Shown piece after piece: positions 1-12,682 of a DNA stretch of 64,000 bases (position 1 is the first letter of the stretch; each line of letters starts with the position of its first letter). This DNA comes from Paraescarpia echinospica (lineage: Eukaryota; Annelida; Polychaeta; Sabellida; Siboglinidae): the NCBI GenBank assembly GCA_020002185.1, contig CM034544.1, positions 34,450,369 to 34,514,368 of the forward strand, read 5' to 3'. Position numbers and translations under genes: made by a program. The notes beneath the pieces were generated by a model. That model searched no databases. It saw only the letters and a program-made list of their open reading frames with translations, and was not told where the DNA came from.

Positions 1-3000
1 ACTGTCTACAGTAAGTTTGTACTTGTATACACCAAGCCATGACTGTCTACAGTAAGTTTGTACTTGTGTACACCAAGCCATGACTGTATACAGTAAGTTT
101 GTACTTGTGTACACCAAGCCATGACTGTCTACAGTAAGTTTGTACTTGTGTACACCAAGCCATGACCGTATACAGTAAGTTTGTACTTGTGTACACCAAG
201 CCATGACTGTCTACAGTAAGTTTGTACTTGTGTACACCAAGCCATGACTGTCTACAGTAAGTTTGTACTTGTGTACACCAAGCCATGACTGTCTACAGTA
301 AGTTTGTACTGTATACACCAAGCCATGACTGTCTACTGTACTCAGTTTGTTTGTTCTTGTATACACCAAGCCATGACTGTATACAGTAAGTTTGTACTTG
401 TATACACCAAGCCATGACTGTCTACAGTAAGTTTGTACTTGTATACACCAAGCCATGAGTGTCTACAGTAAGTTTTGTACTTTGTATACACCAAGCCATG
501 ACTGTATACAGTAAGTTTGTACTTTGTATACACCCAAGCCATGAGTGTCTACAGTAAGTTTGTACTTGTATACACCAAGCCATGACTGTCTACAGTAAGT
601 TTGTAGTCAAGACTGTCTACAGTAAGTTTGCACTTGTATACACAACCAAGCCACTGACTGTCTACAGTAAGTTTGTACTTGTATACACCAAGCCATGACT
701 GTCTACAGTAAGTTTGTACTTGTATACACCAAGCCATGACTGTCTACAGTAAGTTTGTACTTGTGTACACCAAGCCATGACTGTCTACAGTAAGTTTGTA
801 CTTGTATACACCAAGCCATGACTGTATACAGTAAGTTTGTACTTGTGTACACCAAGCCATGACTGTCTACAGTAAGTTTGTACTTGTATACACCAAGCCA
901 TGACTGTCTACAGTAAGTTTGTACTTGTATACACCAAGCCATGACTGTCTACAGTAAGTTTGTACTTGTGTACACCAAGCCATGACCGTATACAGTAAGT
1001 TTGTACTTGTGTACACCAAGCCATGACTGTCTACAGTAAGTTTGTACTTGTGTACACCAAGCCATGAGTGTCTACAGTAAGTTTGTACTTGTATACTCCA
1101 AGCCATGACTGTATACAGTAAGTTTGTACTTGTGTACACCAAGCCATGACTGTATACAGTAAGTTTGTACTTGTGTACACCAAGCCATGACTGTCTACAG
1201 TAAGTTTGTACTTGTGTACACCAAGCCATGACCGTATACAGTAAGTTTGTACTTGTGTACACCAAGCCATGACTGTCTACAGTAAGTTTGTACTTGTGTA
1301 CACCAAGCCATGACTGTCTACAGTAAGTAAGTTTGTACTTGTATACACCAAGCCATGACTGTCTACAGTAAGACTTGTACAGTAAGTTTGTACTTGTACA
1401 CCAAGCCATGACTGTCTACAGTAAGTTTGTACTTGTGTACACCAAGCCATGACTGTATACAGTAAGTTTGTACTTGTGTACACCAAGCCATGACTGTCTA
1501 CAGTAAGTTTGTACTTGTGTACACCAAGCCATGACCGTATACAGTAAGTTTGTACTTGTGTACACCAAGCCATGACTGTCTACAGTAAGTTTGTACTTGT
1601 GTACACCAAGCCATGACTGTCTACAGTAAGTTTGTACTTGTGTACACCAAGCCATGACTGTCTACAGTAAGTTTGTACTGGTATACACCAAGCCATGACT
1701 GTCTACAGTAAGTTTGTACTTGTGTACACCAAGCCATGACTGTATACAGTAAGTTTGTACTTGTATACACCAAGCCATGAGTGTTTACAGTAAGTTTGTA
1801 CTTGTATACACCAAGCCATGACTGTATACAGTAAGTTTGTACTTGTGTACACCAAGCCATGACTGTCTACAGTAAGTTTGTACTTGTGTACACCAAGCCA
1901 TGTGTGTCTACAGTAAGTTTGTACTTGTATACACCAAGCCATGACTGTCTACAGTAAGTTTGTACTTGTATACACCAAGCCATGACTGTCTACAGTAAGT
2001 TTGTACTTGTATACACCAAGCCATGACTGTCTACAGTAAGTTTGTACTTGTATACACCAAGCCATGACTGTCTACAGTAAGTTTGTACTTGTGTACACCA
2101 AGCCATGAGTGTCTACAGTAAGTTTGTACTTGTATACACCAAGCCATGAGTGTCTACAGTAAGTTTGTACTTGTGTACACCAAGCCATGACTGTATACAG
2201 TAAGTTTGTACTTGTATACACCAAGCCATGACTGTCTACAGTAAGTTTGTACTTGTATACACCAAGCCATGACTGTCTACAGTAAGTTTGTACTTGTGTA
2301 CACCAAGCCATGACTGTATACAGTAAGTTTGTACTTGTATACACCAAGCCATGAGTGTCTACAGTAAGTTTGTACTTGTATACACCAAGCCATGACTGTA
2401 TACAGTAAGTTTGTACTTGTGTACACCAAGCCATGACTGTCTACAGTACGTTTGTACTTGTGTACACCAAGCCATGAGTGTCTACAGTAAGTTTGTACTT
2501 GTATACACCAAGCCATGACTGTCTACAGTAAGTTTGTACTTGTATACACCAAGCCATGACTGTCTACAGTAAGTTTGTACTTGTATACACCAAGCCATGA
2601 CTGTCTACAGTAAGTTTGTACTTGTATACACCAAGCCATGACTGTCTACAGTAAGTTTGTACTTGTGTACACCAAGCCATGAGTGTCTACAGTAAGTTTG
2701 TACTTGTATACACCAAGCCATGACTGTCTACAGTAAGTTTGTACTTGTGTACACCAAGCCATGACTGTCTACAGTAAGTTTGTACTTGTGTACACCAAGT
2801 CATGAGTGTCTACAGTAAGTTTGTACTTGTATACACCAAGCCATGACTGTCTACAGTAAGTTTGTACTTGTATACACCAAGCCATGACTGTCTACAGTAA
2901 GTTTGTTCTTGTATACACCAAGCCATGACTGTCTACAGTAAGTTTGTACTTGTATACACCAAGCCATGACTGTCTACAGTAAGTTTGTACTTGTGTACAC

Positions 3001-4748
3001 CAAGCCATGAGTGTCTACAGTAAGTTTGTACTTGTATACACAAAGCCATGAGTGTCTACAGTAAGTTTGTACTTGTGTACACCAAGCCATGACTGTATAC
3101 AGTAAGTTTGTACTTGTATACACCAAGCCATGACTGTCTACAGTAAGTTTGTACTTGTATACACCAAGCCATGACTGTCTACAGTAAGTTTGTACTTGTG
3201 TACACCAAGCCATGACTGTATACAGTAAGTTTGTACTTGTATACACCAAGCCTTGAGTGTCTACAGTAAGTTTGTACTTGTATACACCAAGCCATGACTG
3301 TATACAGTAAGTTTGTACTTGTGTACACCAAGCCATGACTGTCTACAGTACGTTTGTACTTGTGTACACCAAGCCATGAGTGTCTACAGTAAGTTTGTAC
3401 TTGTATACACCAAGCCATGACTGTCTACAGTAAGTTTGTACTTGTATACACCAAGCCATGACTGTCTACAGTAAGTTTGTACTTGTATACACCAAGCCAT
3501 GACTGTCTACAGAAAGTTTGTACTTGTATACACCAAGCCATGACTGTCTACAGTAAGTTTGTACTTGTGTACACCAAGCCATGAGTGTCTACAGTAAGTT
3601 TGTACTTGTATACACCAAGCCATGACTGTCTACAGTAAGTTTGTACTTGTATACACCAAGCCATGACTGTCTACAGTAAGTTTGTACTTGTATACACCAA
3701 GCCATGACTGTCTACAGTAAGTTTGTACTTGTGTACACCAAGCCATGAGTGTCTACAGTAAGTTTGTACTTGTATACACCAAGCCATGACTGTCTACAGT
3801 AAGTTTGTACTGGTATACACCAAGCCATGAGTGTCTACAGTAAGTTTGTACTTGTATACACCAAGCCATGACTGTCTACAGTAAGTTTGTACTGGTATAC
3901 ACCAAGCCATGACTGTCTACAGTAAGTTTGTACTTGTGTACACTAAGCCATGACTGTCTACAGTAAGTTTGTACTTGTATACACCAAGCCATGACTGTAT
4001 ACAGTAAGTTTGTACTTGTGTACACCAAGCCATGACTGTCTACAGTAAGTTTGTACTTGTATACACCAAGCCATGACTGTCTACAGTAAGTTTGTACTTG
4101 TGTACACCAAGCCATGACTGTCTACAGTAAGTTTGTACTTGTGTACACCAAGCCATGACTGTCTACAGTAAGTTTGTACTTGTATACACCAAGCCATGAC
4201 TGTCTACAGTAAGTTTGTACTTGTATACACCAAGCCATGACTGTCTACAGTAAGTTTGTACTTGTGTACACCAAGCCATGAGTGTCTACAGTAAGTTTGT
4301 ACTTGTATACACCAAGCCATGACTGTCTACAGTAAGTTTGTACTTGTATACACCAAGCCATGACTGTCTACAGTAAGTTTGTACTTGTATACACCAAGCC
4401 ATGACTGTCTACAGTAAGTTTGTACTTGTGTACACCAAGCCATGAGTGTCTACAGTAAGTTTGTACTTGTATACACCAAGCCATGACTGTCTACAGTAAG
4501 TTTGTACTTGTGTACACCAAGCCATGACTCTCTACAGTAAGTTTGTACTTGTGTACACCAAGCCATGACTGTCTACAGTAAGTTTGTACTTGTATACACC
4601 AAGCCATGACTGTCTACAGTAAGTTTTTACTTGTGTACACCAAGCCATGACTGTCTACAGTAAGTTTGTACTTGTGTACACCAAGCCATGAGTGTCTACA
4701 GTAAGTTTGTACTTGTGTACACTAAGCTATGACTGTCTACAGTAAGTT
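1..4748. repeat. 41-bp satellite array, about 115 units
   Basis: A tandem array with a 41-base unit (for example 'actgtctacagtaagttt' followed by 'gtacttgtatacaccaagccatg') runs from the window edge to about 4,748. Units differ at a few fixed positions: gtc/gta, act/agt after 'atg', and tat/tgt in the 'acttgtNtacacc' segment. Blocks of variants recur 902 bases apart (2,072-2,434 against 2,974-3,336), which is 22 units and suggests a higher-order repeat. Long minus-strand open frames arise only because 41 is not a multiple of 3 and the unit has few stops. The array begins outside the window. Confidence 0.97.
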
Positions 4749-4853
4749 CACCACATACTATGTTATACTGCTATGTTTTTGTTATTGCACAATTTGTTTC
4801 TTTCCAAAGTGCTTACATGGATTCTATGTTTATGTTTCTTCAGGCATAGTTAA

Positions 4854-6214
4854 ATGATGCATATACATTGTTATATATGTAAGAAATATGCTAACAAGCA
4901 TTCTTCCTTAAATTATATTATATGTTCTTGTGTTTACCATACTAAGTGTGTACCTTATTTGCAAACTAATGATGTGAAGCTGGTTAATAACTGGCATTGC
5001 ACTAAATGCATTTCTTCTATTCTGCCATTTAATCACTTTGAAAATGACTGTGATTTTCTCAATGCCATCGCTAATGGCTGGTTTGATCTTACAAATATAT
5101 CGTTTTGTGAGTTACAAAATAAGTTACTTAATCCTTTTGATTTAAATAATAATAGTCAAAATTTGCCTATATATAACAATGATCCAGATCTACAATATTT
5201 TAATAGTGTGTACTCAACTGTACTAAATAACTGTGACTATTTTGTTGAAGACACTTTTATTAACAAATGTTCTCAATTGTCACCAATGAACAACATGTTT
5301 TCCTTACTGCACACTAATATTCGAAGTATTGGCAAGCATTTACATGAATTAGACCAATATCTCCAGGTGCTAGATCATAAGTTATCTGTTATTGGTGTTA
5401 GTGAAACATGTTGTCAAGACTACAATATCAACTGTTGTGGATTACTAGGATACAAAGCAGAACATATTTATAGGCATACTAAAACAGGTGGTGATATCGC
5501 ATTGTATGTTAAAGATAATGTTGCATACCATACTAGATTATACATTACTAAATTAAATGAATTCATAGAATGTCAGTTCATAGAGATTCATAAAGATAGT
5601 AATGCATATGGTAAAGATATTGTAGTTGGTGTCATATACAGACCACCGAGCAATGATATAAATGCCTTTATTGATGAAGTGTCTAATATATTAAATATTC
5701 TCAACAATGAGACAAATTATGTTATATCATGGGAGACTTTAATATTAATCTTTTTAATTATGAAGAACATGTACCAACAAGCAATTTTTTTTAACCTGAT
5801 GTTTGTGCATTCTTATATTCCATTAATAAATAAACCAACACGAGTAACTAATCAATCAGCAACATTAATTGATAATATTTTACAAATAACCATAAAAACA
5901 TGTTCCAAGGCATTATGTACACAGACGTATCTGACCACTTCCCAGTATTTCTCATTGATAATAATTGCAAATTAACCAATTATTCTAACTATATAACAAG
6001 CAGAAACTTTTCGAGGGCAAACATGGATAATTTTTATAATAACATGCAGAACATTGATTGGGAAATTATATCATCCATAAATAATTGTCAAACAGCCTAC
6101 TCAATATTTTATAAATTACTATTTCAAGAATATAATGATTGCTTTCCATTAAAAACAGTCAAGCTTAATTACAAGAATAAGAAACCGTGGCTAACTACTG
6201 GTTTAAAAAACTAA
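4854..6214 (+). pseudogene. LINE endonuclease region with N-terminal PHD-like zinc finger (frameshifted)
   Basis: The first frame opens with a PHD-like cysteine/histidine cluster (CYIC, then C/C, H..C, and WHCTKC by residue 52). It continues into an APE endonuclease: LLHTNIRSI, then VIGVSETC near residue 180, then VGVIYRPPS near residue 265. Near 5,735 the expected GDFNINLFNY sequence leaves the frame, and the endonuclease end (YTDVSDHFPVF) is in another frame from 5,900. The segment then reads into a linker stopped at 6,212. It cannot make an intact protein. Endonuclease identity is firm; the PHD call rests on Cys/His spacing only. Confidence 0.85.
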
Positions 6215-6557
6215 ATAAAAGAGAAGAATAGACTATACATTAAATATATAAGACAAAATACACAATATAATGAAACTAAATATAAAGTTTACAAAAGTAA
6301 ATTGAATGGCTTACTACGGAAATTTGAACATGAACATTATGCAACTCTCTTTGAAGAAAATAAACATAATCTTAAAAAGTCTTGGTCCCTATTAAAAAAA
6401 AAAAAATAAGAAACATGAAAACATAACACAGACAAAATTCATTATTAACAAAGATGAAACATCAGACAAAAAACATATAAATGAAAGTTTTAATAATTTC
6501 TATATAAATGTTGGTTCTAACCTAGCAAAAAACATACCACAGAACCAAATATATCCT

Positions 6558-7997
6558 ATGTCATACATAAAAAACAGTAATATGAAAAGAATATATCTTG
6601 AACCGGTAACTGAAAATGAGGTATCAGTAATATTAAACTCTCTCAAAGCATCGTCTCCTGGATGGGATGACATTTCTTCTAAAGTAATAAAACAAACATT
6701 TAATAGTTTTATTAAACCATTGACATACTTATATAACTTATCTATAAATACTGGAATATTCCCAGATGAATTAAAAATAGCAAAGGTAATACCTATTTAC
6801 AAAGCCAAAGAAAAAACTTATTGATTAACTAACGGCAATTTTTAATATTACCTACTTTTTCTAAGATATTGGAAAGACTAATGTATAAAAGATTGTTAAA
6901 TTTTATTAATAAGCATAATATTTTGTATAAATATCAGTTTGGTTTTCGAAAAAATCACTCTACTAACATGGCACTTATAACCATTGTAGACAAAATATCA
7001 GAAGCCTTACAAAACAAACAATTTGTGCTAGGAGTGTTCTTAGATTTATCTAAAGCATTCGATACAGTTGACCATGACATACTGTGTCAGAAACTCCAAT
7101 GTTATGGTATCCATGGCTTAGCCAATGATTGGATTAAAAGTTATTTATTTAATAGAAGTCAATATGTGTATTACAATAACACTAGTTCCACGAAACAATA
7201 TATTACTTGTGGTGTACCGCAAGGTTCCATCCTGGGGCCATTGCTTTTTCTATTATATATCAATGATATTGCTAATGTCTCAGATATTCTTTTTTATATT
7301 ATTTGCTGATGACACTAGTCTGTTTATAAATGGTGATAATTTGGACGATATAACTAACAAAATGAACTTTGAATTAAACAAAATGATAATTTGGCTAAAT
7401 GCCAACAAACTATCTTTAAACATTAATAAGAACCAATGCATGATATTTAGAACACCAAACAGAAAACATACCAAACCGACAACACTTAAAATTAATAATA
7501 GTGCTATTAAACTGGTACCTTCTACGACATTTCTTGGTGTGACTATTGATAGCAAACTCAACTGGGCTGAACACATTAACAAAGTTAAATGTAAAATGTC
7601 TAAAGGTGTTGGCATTCTCAACAAAGCCAAAAGATTATTAACTAGATCATGGTTGGTCATCTTGTATTACTCATTTTTATTCCCTCACTTGACGTATTGT
7701 ATTGAAGTATGGGGAGGTGCATTTGACTCATATTGTTCAATTATTATTAAGATTCAAAAGAAAGTAGTGCGAATGCTGGTCTCAGCAAATAGATTAGCTC
7801 ATACTAAACCTATCTTTAAATTATTAAATATCTTAACTTTCAGACAATTGTTTGTATATTCAATACAAATATTTATGTATAAATACAAGATGGGTCTTTA
7901 CCAACAATCTTTGAAAATACGTTTACACTTAATCAATATGCCCATACTTATAACACAAAACAATCTGCACAAATTCATATACCCAAGGCTACTTTAG
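6558..7997 (+). pseudogene. LINE reverse transcriptase (frameshifted)
   Basis: This is the reverse transcriptase of the 4.7-8.3 kb LINE. Visible motifs are SSPGWDDISSKVIK near 6,650, [10 protein letters not shown] near 6,940, [14 protein letters not shown] near 7,043-7,085, [11 protein letters not shown] near 7,213-7,245 and the catalytic FADDTSLF near 7,299-7,322. After these come the thumb and the C-terminal 'TFLGVTIDSKLNW' region. A break near 6,820-6,865 and a frameshift near 7,290 split it into three frames. The catalytic Asp pair survives, but the reading frame does not. Confidence 0.88.
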
Positions 7998-8347
7998 AAA
8001 TAAGACTTCGTGCTATAAGAAATAAGGGTGCTATTGTTTGGAATCATTTCAGCAGAAGACTTGTGTTTACGACTTACACAATAATTAGTTAAAATGTATA
8101 CTTAAGCAATTTTGTTTACACAATGAGGTTAATATATAACTTAATGTTCAATCACGATTATACATTCTACAACTATACGCTGTTTTTGTTTTCAATATAA
8201 TGATATTTGCGTGGAAATATACCAAAGGGAGTATAACATTATTTAATGTTCTTCCCTAGTTGTGCTCATTATGTTACTACATACGATTTGTCTTAATTTT
8301 ATTGTATTGTATGCATTGTAATGAGTTACAATAAATTTGATTTGATT

Positions 8348-8505
8348 CTGCGCCACCGTGAGGGAATGAGTGAATGAGCGAGGTACGTGATATTGTATCC
8401 TCGTATAGCTTAAAATGGCCGCCACAACAAATTGCATACGACAACATTATTTAAGCTACAACGGTATGCGATAAAGAGTGGACTGGCCGACAAATTAAAT
8501 GGCAC
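8348..8505. other. Unassigned AT/GC-mixed stretch, no gene seen
   Basis: This lies between the LINE tail and a minisatellite. It contains 'gagggaatgagtgaatgagcg' type low-complexity sequence and no coding signal. Confidence 0.6.
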
Positions 8506-8905
8506 TGATCGCGTTGTCTAGCGGGTGATTGTATCGTACTGAACGTGTGGTCTAGCGGCTGGTGGTCTCGTATTGGATGTGTTGTCTAGCGGCTGATTGC
8601 CTCGTATTGATTGTGTTGTCTAGCAGCTGATGGTCTCGTACTGAACGTGTTGTCTAGCGGCTGATTGTTTCCTACTGAATGTGTTGTCTAGTGGCTGATT
8701 ATTGTCTGGTATTGATCGTGTTGTCTAGCGGCTGGTGGTCTCGTACTAAACGTGTTGTCTAGCGGTTGGTGATCTCGTACTAAACATATTATCTAACGGG
8801 TAATTGTCTCGTACTGGGTGTTGTCCAGCGGCTGGTGTTCTCGTACTAAACGTGTTAACTAGCGGCTGGTGTTCTCGTACTAAGCGTGTTGTCTAGAGGC
8901 TGATA
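8506..8905. repeat. Degenerate minisatellite, about 34-bp unit
   Basis: About eleven imperfect tandem units share 'ctcgtactgaacgtgttg' followed by 'tctagcggctgatggt'. Units vary by a few substitutions and small indels. No coding potential. Confidence 0.85.
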
Positions 8906-9002
8906 GTATAGCATTGAACGGTTTCCATGAAGTTCCATACTTGTATATTCATCTTTCAGTATCTGTCCTGAACGTATTAAGCGCCGATATCAAAGTTCCA
9001 CC

Positions 9003-9245
9003 TGTTTGCAACCAACGACAACAGCAACAACATCGAAAACATTGACAACATCGACGGTATTGATAACATCGACAACGACAACTTACGCGTCAAAATCGAT
9101 GAGATCAACAACAGCGACAACTTTTACAACAGTGACAACTTCAACAACATCGACAACTTCGACAACATCGACTACATCGAAAACATCAACAACATCAACA
9201 TCATCGACATCAGCAACTTCAGCAAATACCATCAAAAAACGGCAA
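9003..9245. repeat. Simple CAACATCGA/CAACAACGACA-type repeat
   Basis: Degenerate short repeats of caac/atcgac sequence run through this interval. Both strands are open by chance (Thr/Ser-rich on +, Val/Asp-rich on -), so no gene is called. Confidence 0.75.
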
Positions 9246-9272
9246 CACCAGCCAAACCAGGAACACGAGTAA

Positions 9273-9565
9273 AGGCCGGTTGACACTAACGATTTTGCGC
9301 CGATTTGTTGAGCGACACAATATAGCACAACTATATCAAGCTTGCGTTTCGATGGATGGAATGCCTACATACTGCTATATAGAACACCACTCACGTTATG
9401 CCCGATTTGAATGTTATAAAGGTTCTGTTGGTTTCACAAAATCGGGCAGCAACTGATAGCGACATTGAAACCAACCCAAAATCCACCCGTCGCGATCGTA
9501 CCACAAATTGTCATAGGTAATGGGCATCGTTCAGTCGACCTTGTCGACGCCTACAAATCAATTCT
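9273..9565. other. Unassigned stretch, no gene seen
   Basis: It begins 'aaaggccggttgacactaac', resembling the 'aaggccgtgttcacactaga' edge at 36,961. It could therefore be the end of a small DNA transposon, but I see no matching inverted end. Confidence 0.4.
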
Positions 9566-9567
9566 TG

Positions 9568-9893
9568 CAACGTGCGATCGCATGTCACTGCAGCGTGCGA
9601 TCGCATGTCACTGCAGCGTGCGATCGCATGTCACTGCAGCGTGCGAGCGCATGTCACTGCAGCGTGCGAGCGCATGTCACTGCAGCGTGCGATCGCATGT
9701 CACTGCAGCGTGCGATCGCATGTCACTGCAGCGTGCGAGCGCATGTCACTGCAGCGTGCGATCGCATATCACTGCAGCGTGCGATCGCATGTCACTGCAG
9801 CGTGCGATCGCATATCACTGCAGCGTGCGAGCGCATGTCACTGCAGCGTGCGAGCGCATGTCACTGCAGCGTGCGAGCGCATGTCACTGCAGT
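9568..9893. repeat. 22-bp tandem repeat with two palindromes per unit, about 15 copies
   Basis: The unit is 'cagcgtgcgatcgcatgtcact'. Each unit joins to the next through ctgcag and carries tgcgatcgca, a 10-base palindrome, or the variant tgcgagcgca. All three + frames are open across the array because the unit has no stop in any frame; this is not evidence of a protein. Confidence 0.95.
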
Positions 9894-10126
9894 GTTCGAA
9901 ACACAATGGAGTGAAATTGCACCTACAAACCGACATTTTACAAGGAATCAATAATGTCTCATTGGCGAGCCGCTGTCAGTGAGATAGTTGATAATATTAG
10001 ATAGTTTCAGCTTTTTGCTACACGTATTGTTAGTTCCGTATACTTATAGGCACTGATGTCAGCAGAATGTGCCACACACATGTTTTCCATGAGTTTCGCG
10101 CCTAAATAAAAAAATAAAAAAATGTA
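9894..10126. other. Unassigned stretch, no gene seen
   Basis: Mixed-composition sequence between the 22-bp array and the SINE, ending in an A-rich run (aaataaaaaaataaaaaaatg) that is probably the SINE's tail-side junction. Confidence 0.5.
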
Positions 10127-10450
10127 CGTTATTGTATAGCGCAGTATCCAGTCATTTGGACTGTTCAAAGCGCTTTACACTTTACTCCCTGGCAGACCTG
10201 TTCAGTCGAAACCATCTCGACTTCTCATGGAAGCATTCAGCCATGCTGCAATTAATGCGCAAAGACTACTCATACACAAATATCCACCAGTGTCTATATC
10301 CAGGTACTCATTCATACTGCTGAGTAAACTGAAGCAATGTGGAGTAAACGAACTTGCCCAAGGTTTGACACTGCCGCACAGGATTCGAAACCGGGTTCTC
10401 TCAGTCGAGAGACCGAAGTTCTTACCGCTGCGCTATTGCGCTACCACACA
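10127..10450 (-). mobile_element. tRNA-derived SINE, minus orientation
   Basis: Read on the minus strand from 10,450 the element starts with a tRNA-like head. An A-box-like 'tagcgcagcggtaag' is followed about 30 bases on by a B-box-like 'ggtttcgaatcc'. The body then ends in 'gggagtaaagtgtaaagcg' and 'ctttgaacag...ctgcgctata'. The same body recurs at 12.2-12.5, 19.6, 26.8, 29.4, 59.5 and 62.1 kb, which supports a dispersed SINE family. Confidence 0.8.
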
Positions 10451-10607
10451 TATACGTAAATACGGATAGAATAACACCGGAGCGGAACTACACCGCCCGT
10501 TCGTCCACCCGTGTTAGCTGCCATCAATAATGCACGGTAGCAAACTAGCATCGTGTTTAGAACATCGAGATAATTGTTTTCGATTCTGTCACCAAAAGGT
10601 TTTACCG

Positions 10608-10682
10608 GAACTAAATCATATGATTATCTATGCATTGCTGACAGAACTAAATCATATGATCATCTATGCGTTGCTGACAGAA
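10608..10682. repeat. Two-copy direct repeat, about 37 bp
   Basis: 'ggaactaaatcatatgat' plus 'tatctatgcattgctgaca' occurs twice in tandem with two or three mismatches. Confidence 0.8.
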
Positions 10683-10950
10683 TAAGGAGAGTCGGACAAA
10701 AGTGTACTGTTTTCACACTGACTGTGGGTCATGACTTTCTTATTCTTCCCCTCCACTCCACACCTTGCGGGGTGAGAGCCACGTCACGCAGTTAGTTCCG
10801 TCAAATTGATGACATCTCTCCAACTATTCCGACCATCCGTCACTCTCTCCCACTCACGATTGTTGATTCCTGTCCTGTTCTGTCGAGATCCCTATTCACA
10901 CTGCCGGTCAATCGTCATTTGTTTCGAGCTGACAGCTGGTAGATAGATAG

Positions 10951-11152
<202 letters not shown>

Positions 11153-12235
11153 GATAATTGGGAATCTTGCAACACTGTTAAGCACATTACTTCAGCTTAC
11201 GATGGGAATTATATAGAGGATGACGAGGATAAGTAAGACGAGAACGACAAAGATGAGGTGTAAACTATGCACATCAAAGTAATGTCACTAAGGTTTACGT
11301 CGTTGTATCGCCGTCTTCTCCACTGCTTTCTTCACACAACTATATCTATATATTTGAAATACGTAGCATAATTATGTTGTAGTGTAGATATTAAAAGCAA
11401 CGCTTTAAGGACAATATGTTCGATCAAGTACAACAGTTATTTTAAATTCAGTTGACGAAATCGACGTGGGCGGTGTGTGATAAGATAAGATAAGATTAGA
11501 TAAGATAGTTTGTTATGCCATTTTATAAAGGAATTTGGCATATACTTCATGGACATTTTAAGAATTCAAGTGTCCTGCCAGGGCCCGCATCACACATGGA
11601 AAAGAACAGCTAATGGCTATTATGGACGATAGCACGAAGGAAGTCCTAATTCGGCTCGTCCTCGCCTTGTACACAGGCAGTCGCTTTCCCGATGACAGGA
11701 ACATGAAAAACGTGGACAATAGGTGGTGAGTTTGTTGTTGATCAGAGGAATCTCCTAAGTAGCTATATTCATTTATATAAGGGTAGCGTCAACTAACCGC
11801 GTGTTTCAACTGTCCCCGGTATCCCCTACAAATGTGACATTTATATTCCCACGAGATCATACATGCTTCCCGACTAATACACTAGTGCTGTCAATCATAT
11901 ATTATACATTACGCCAGTCGGTAGGTATTAGGTAAACAGTCTCACTTGTATTGACAACCAAACAGACGCAGCATTCTGGCTTGGATAGCTCGGTAGATTT
12001 ACTGGACATTGCTGAAGGTATGTGAATGTGTCACGTTATGTGTACAGTAAGATGTTTTGGCGACGTCTTGTTCCGTAGAGTGCAGGGAGGTCACATTCGC
12101 AGTTGGCAAGGTCGAATTCCAATAAACACCAACCATTCGAGTCGTCGTTAATCCTATCAGTTGAATGTACAATAACCTAGCTTTAGATACTGGTGGACCT
12201 ATGTCAAGGAAATTGTTTTGCGCAGTGATGACCCC
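11153..12235. other. Intergenic, no gene recognised
   Basis: About 1.1 kb without a convincing coding region. It holds a short (GATAA)n run near 11,478-11,510. I do not recognise a transposon in it. Confidence 0.55.
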
Positions 12236-12239
12236 TTGT

Positions 12240-12540
12240 TGAATACTTTCTGGTGCGTCTTGTTTTGCGAGTTGGTGTAGTGGTGATAATGTCGGACCCG
12301 CAAACAATATATTCCTGATTCAAATCCAATGGTTACCTTTTCGAAAATCGGGTACGTTTGTCTAATCCACGTTCTCCTGAATAGACAATGGTGGATATTT
12401 GAATACGGATAGTCGTTTTCGCAGTAATTTTGGCTGAAAGTGTTCAAGAGAAATCGAGATGGTGTTCAATTGAACAGGACTACCAGGGAGTGAAATGTTA
12501 AGCGATTTGAGCAGGCCTATGGACTTGATACTGTGTGCGC
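12240..12540 (+). mobile_element. tRNA-derived SINE, plus orientation
   Basis: A tRNA-like head ('gttggtgtagtggtgataat' A box, 'tgattcaaatcc' B box) is followed by the same body as the 10.1-kb element. It ends 'gggagtgaaatgttaagcg' then 'atttgagcaggcctatggac'. It runs into a CT/GC-rich simple tract. Confidence 0.78.
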
Positions 12541-12554
12541 GGGCGCACGCGCAC

Positions 12555-12627
12555 GCGCTCTCTCTCCCTCCTCTCTCTCTCTCTCCTCTCTCTCTCCCGC
12601 GATCTCTCTCCCTCTCTCCCTCTCCCC

Positions 12628-12682
<55 letters not shown>

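Larger units (their letters stand above)
4749..8347 (+). mobile_element. Decayed non-LTR retrotransposon (Jockey/CR1-type LINE)
   Basis: The element has, in order, an N-terminal zinc finger, an APE-type endonuclease and a reverse transcriptase, all on + and broken by several frameshifts and stops. It ends in a short 3' tail near 8,347 ('gttacaataaatttgatttgatt'), typical of CR1/L2-like LINEs. Its 5' end directly abuts the 41-bp satellite. The 5' UTR is about 100 bases (4,749-4,853). Clade assignment is by eye from the RT motifs. No target-site duplication was recognised. Confidence 0.9.

Noticed and set aside
47..4115. Long minus-strand open frames in the first 4.7 kb (up to 180 codons)
   Set aside because: They are translations of the 41-bp satellite cycling through three frames. 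No start context, splice signal or domain.
1..4748. CRISPR array
   Set aside because: Units are contiguous with no unique spacers, and the genome is eukaryotic.
9465..9982. Three overlapping + open frames of 136-149 codons
   Set aside because: Product of the stop-free 22-bp repeat; the same peptide appears in all three frames.
10370..10450. Functional tRNA gene
   Set aside because: A- and B-box-like motifs are part of a SINE head; the cloverleaf is not complete.
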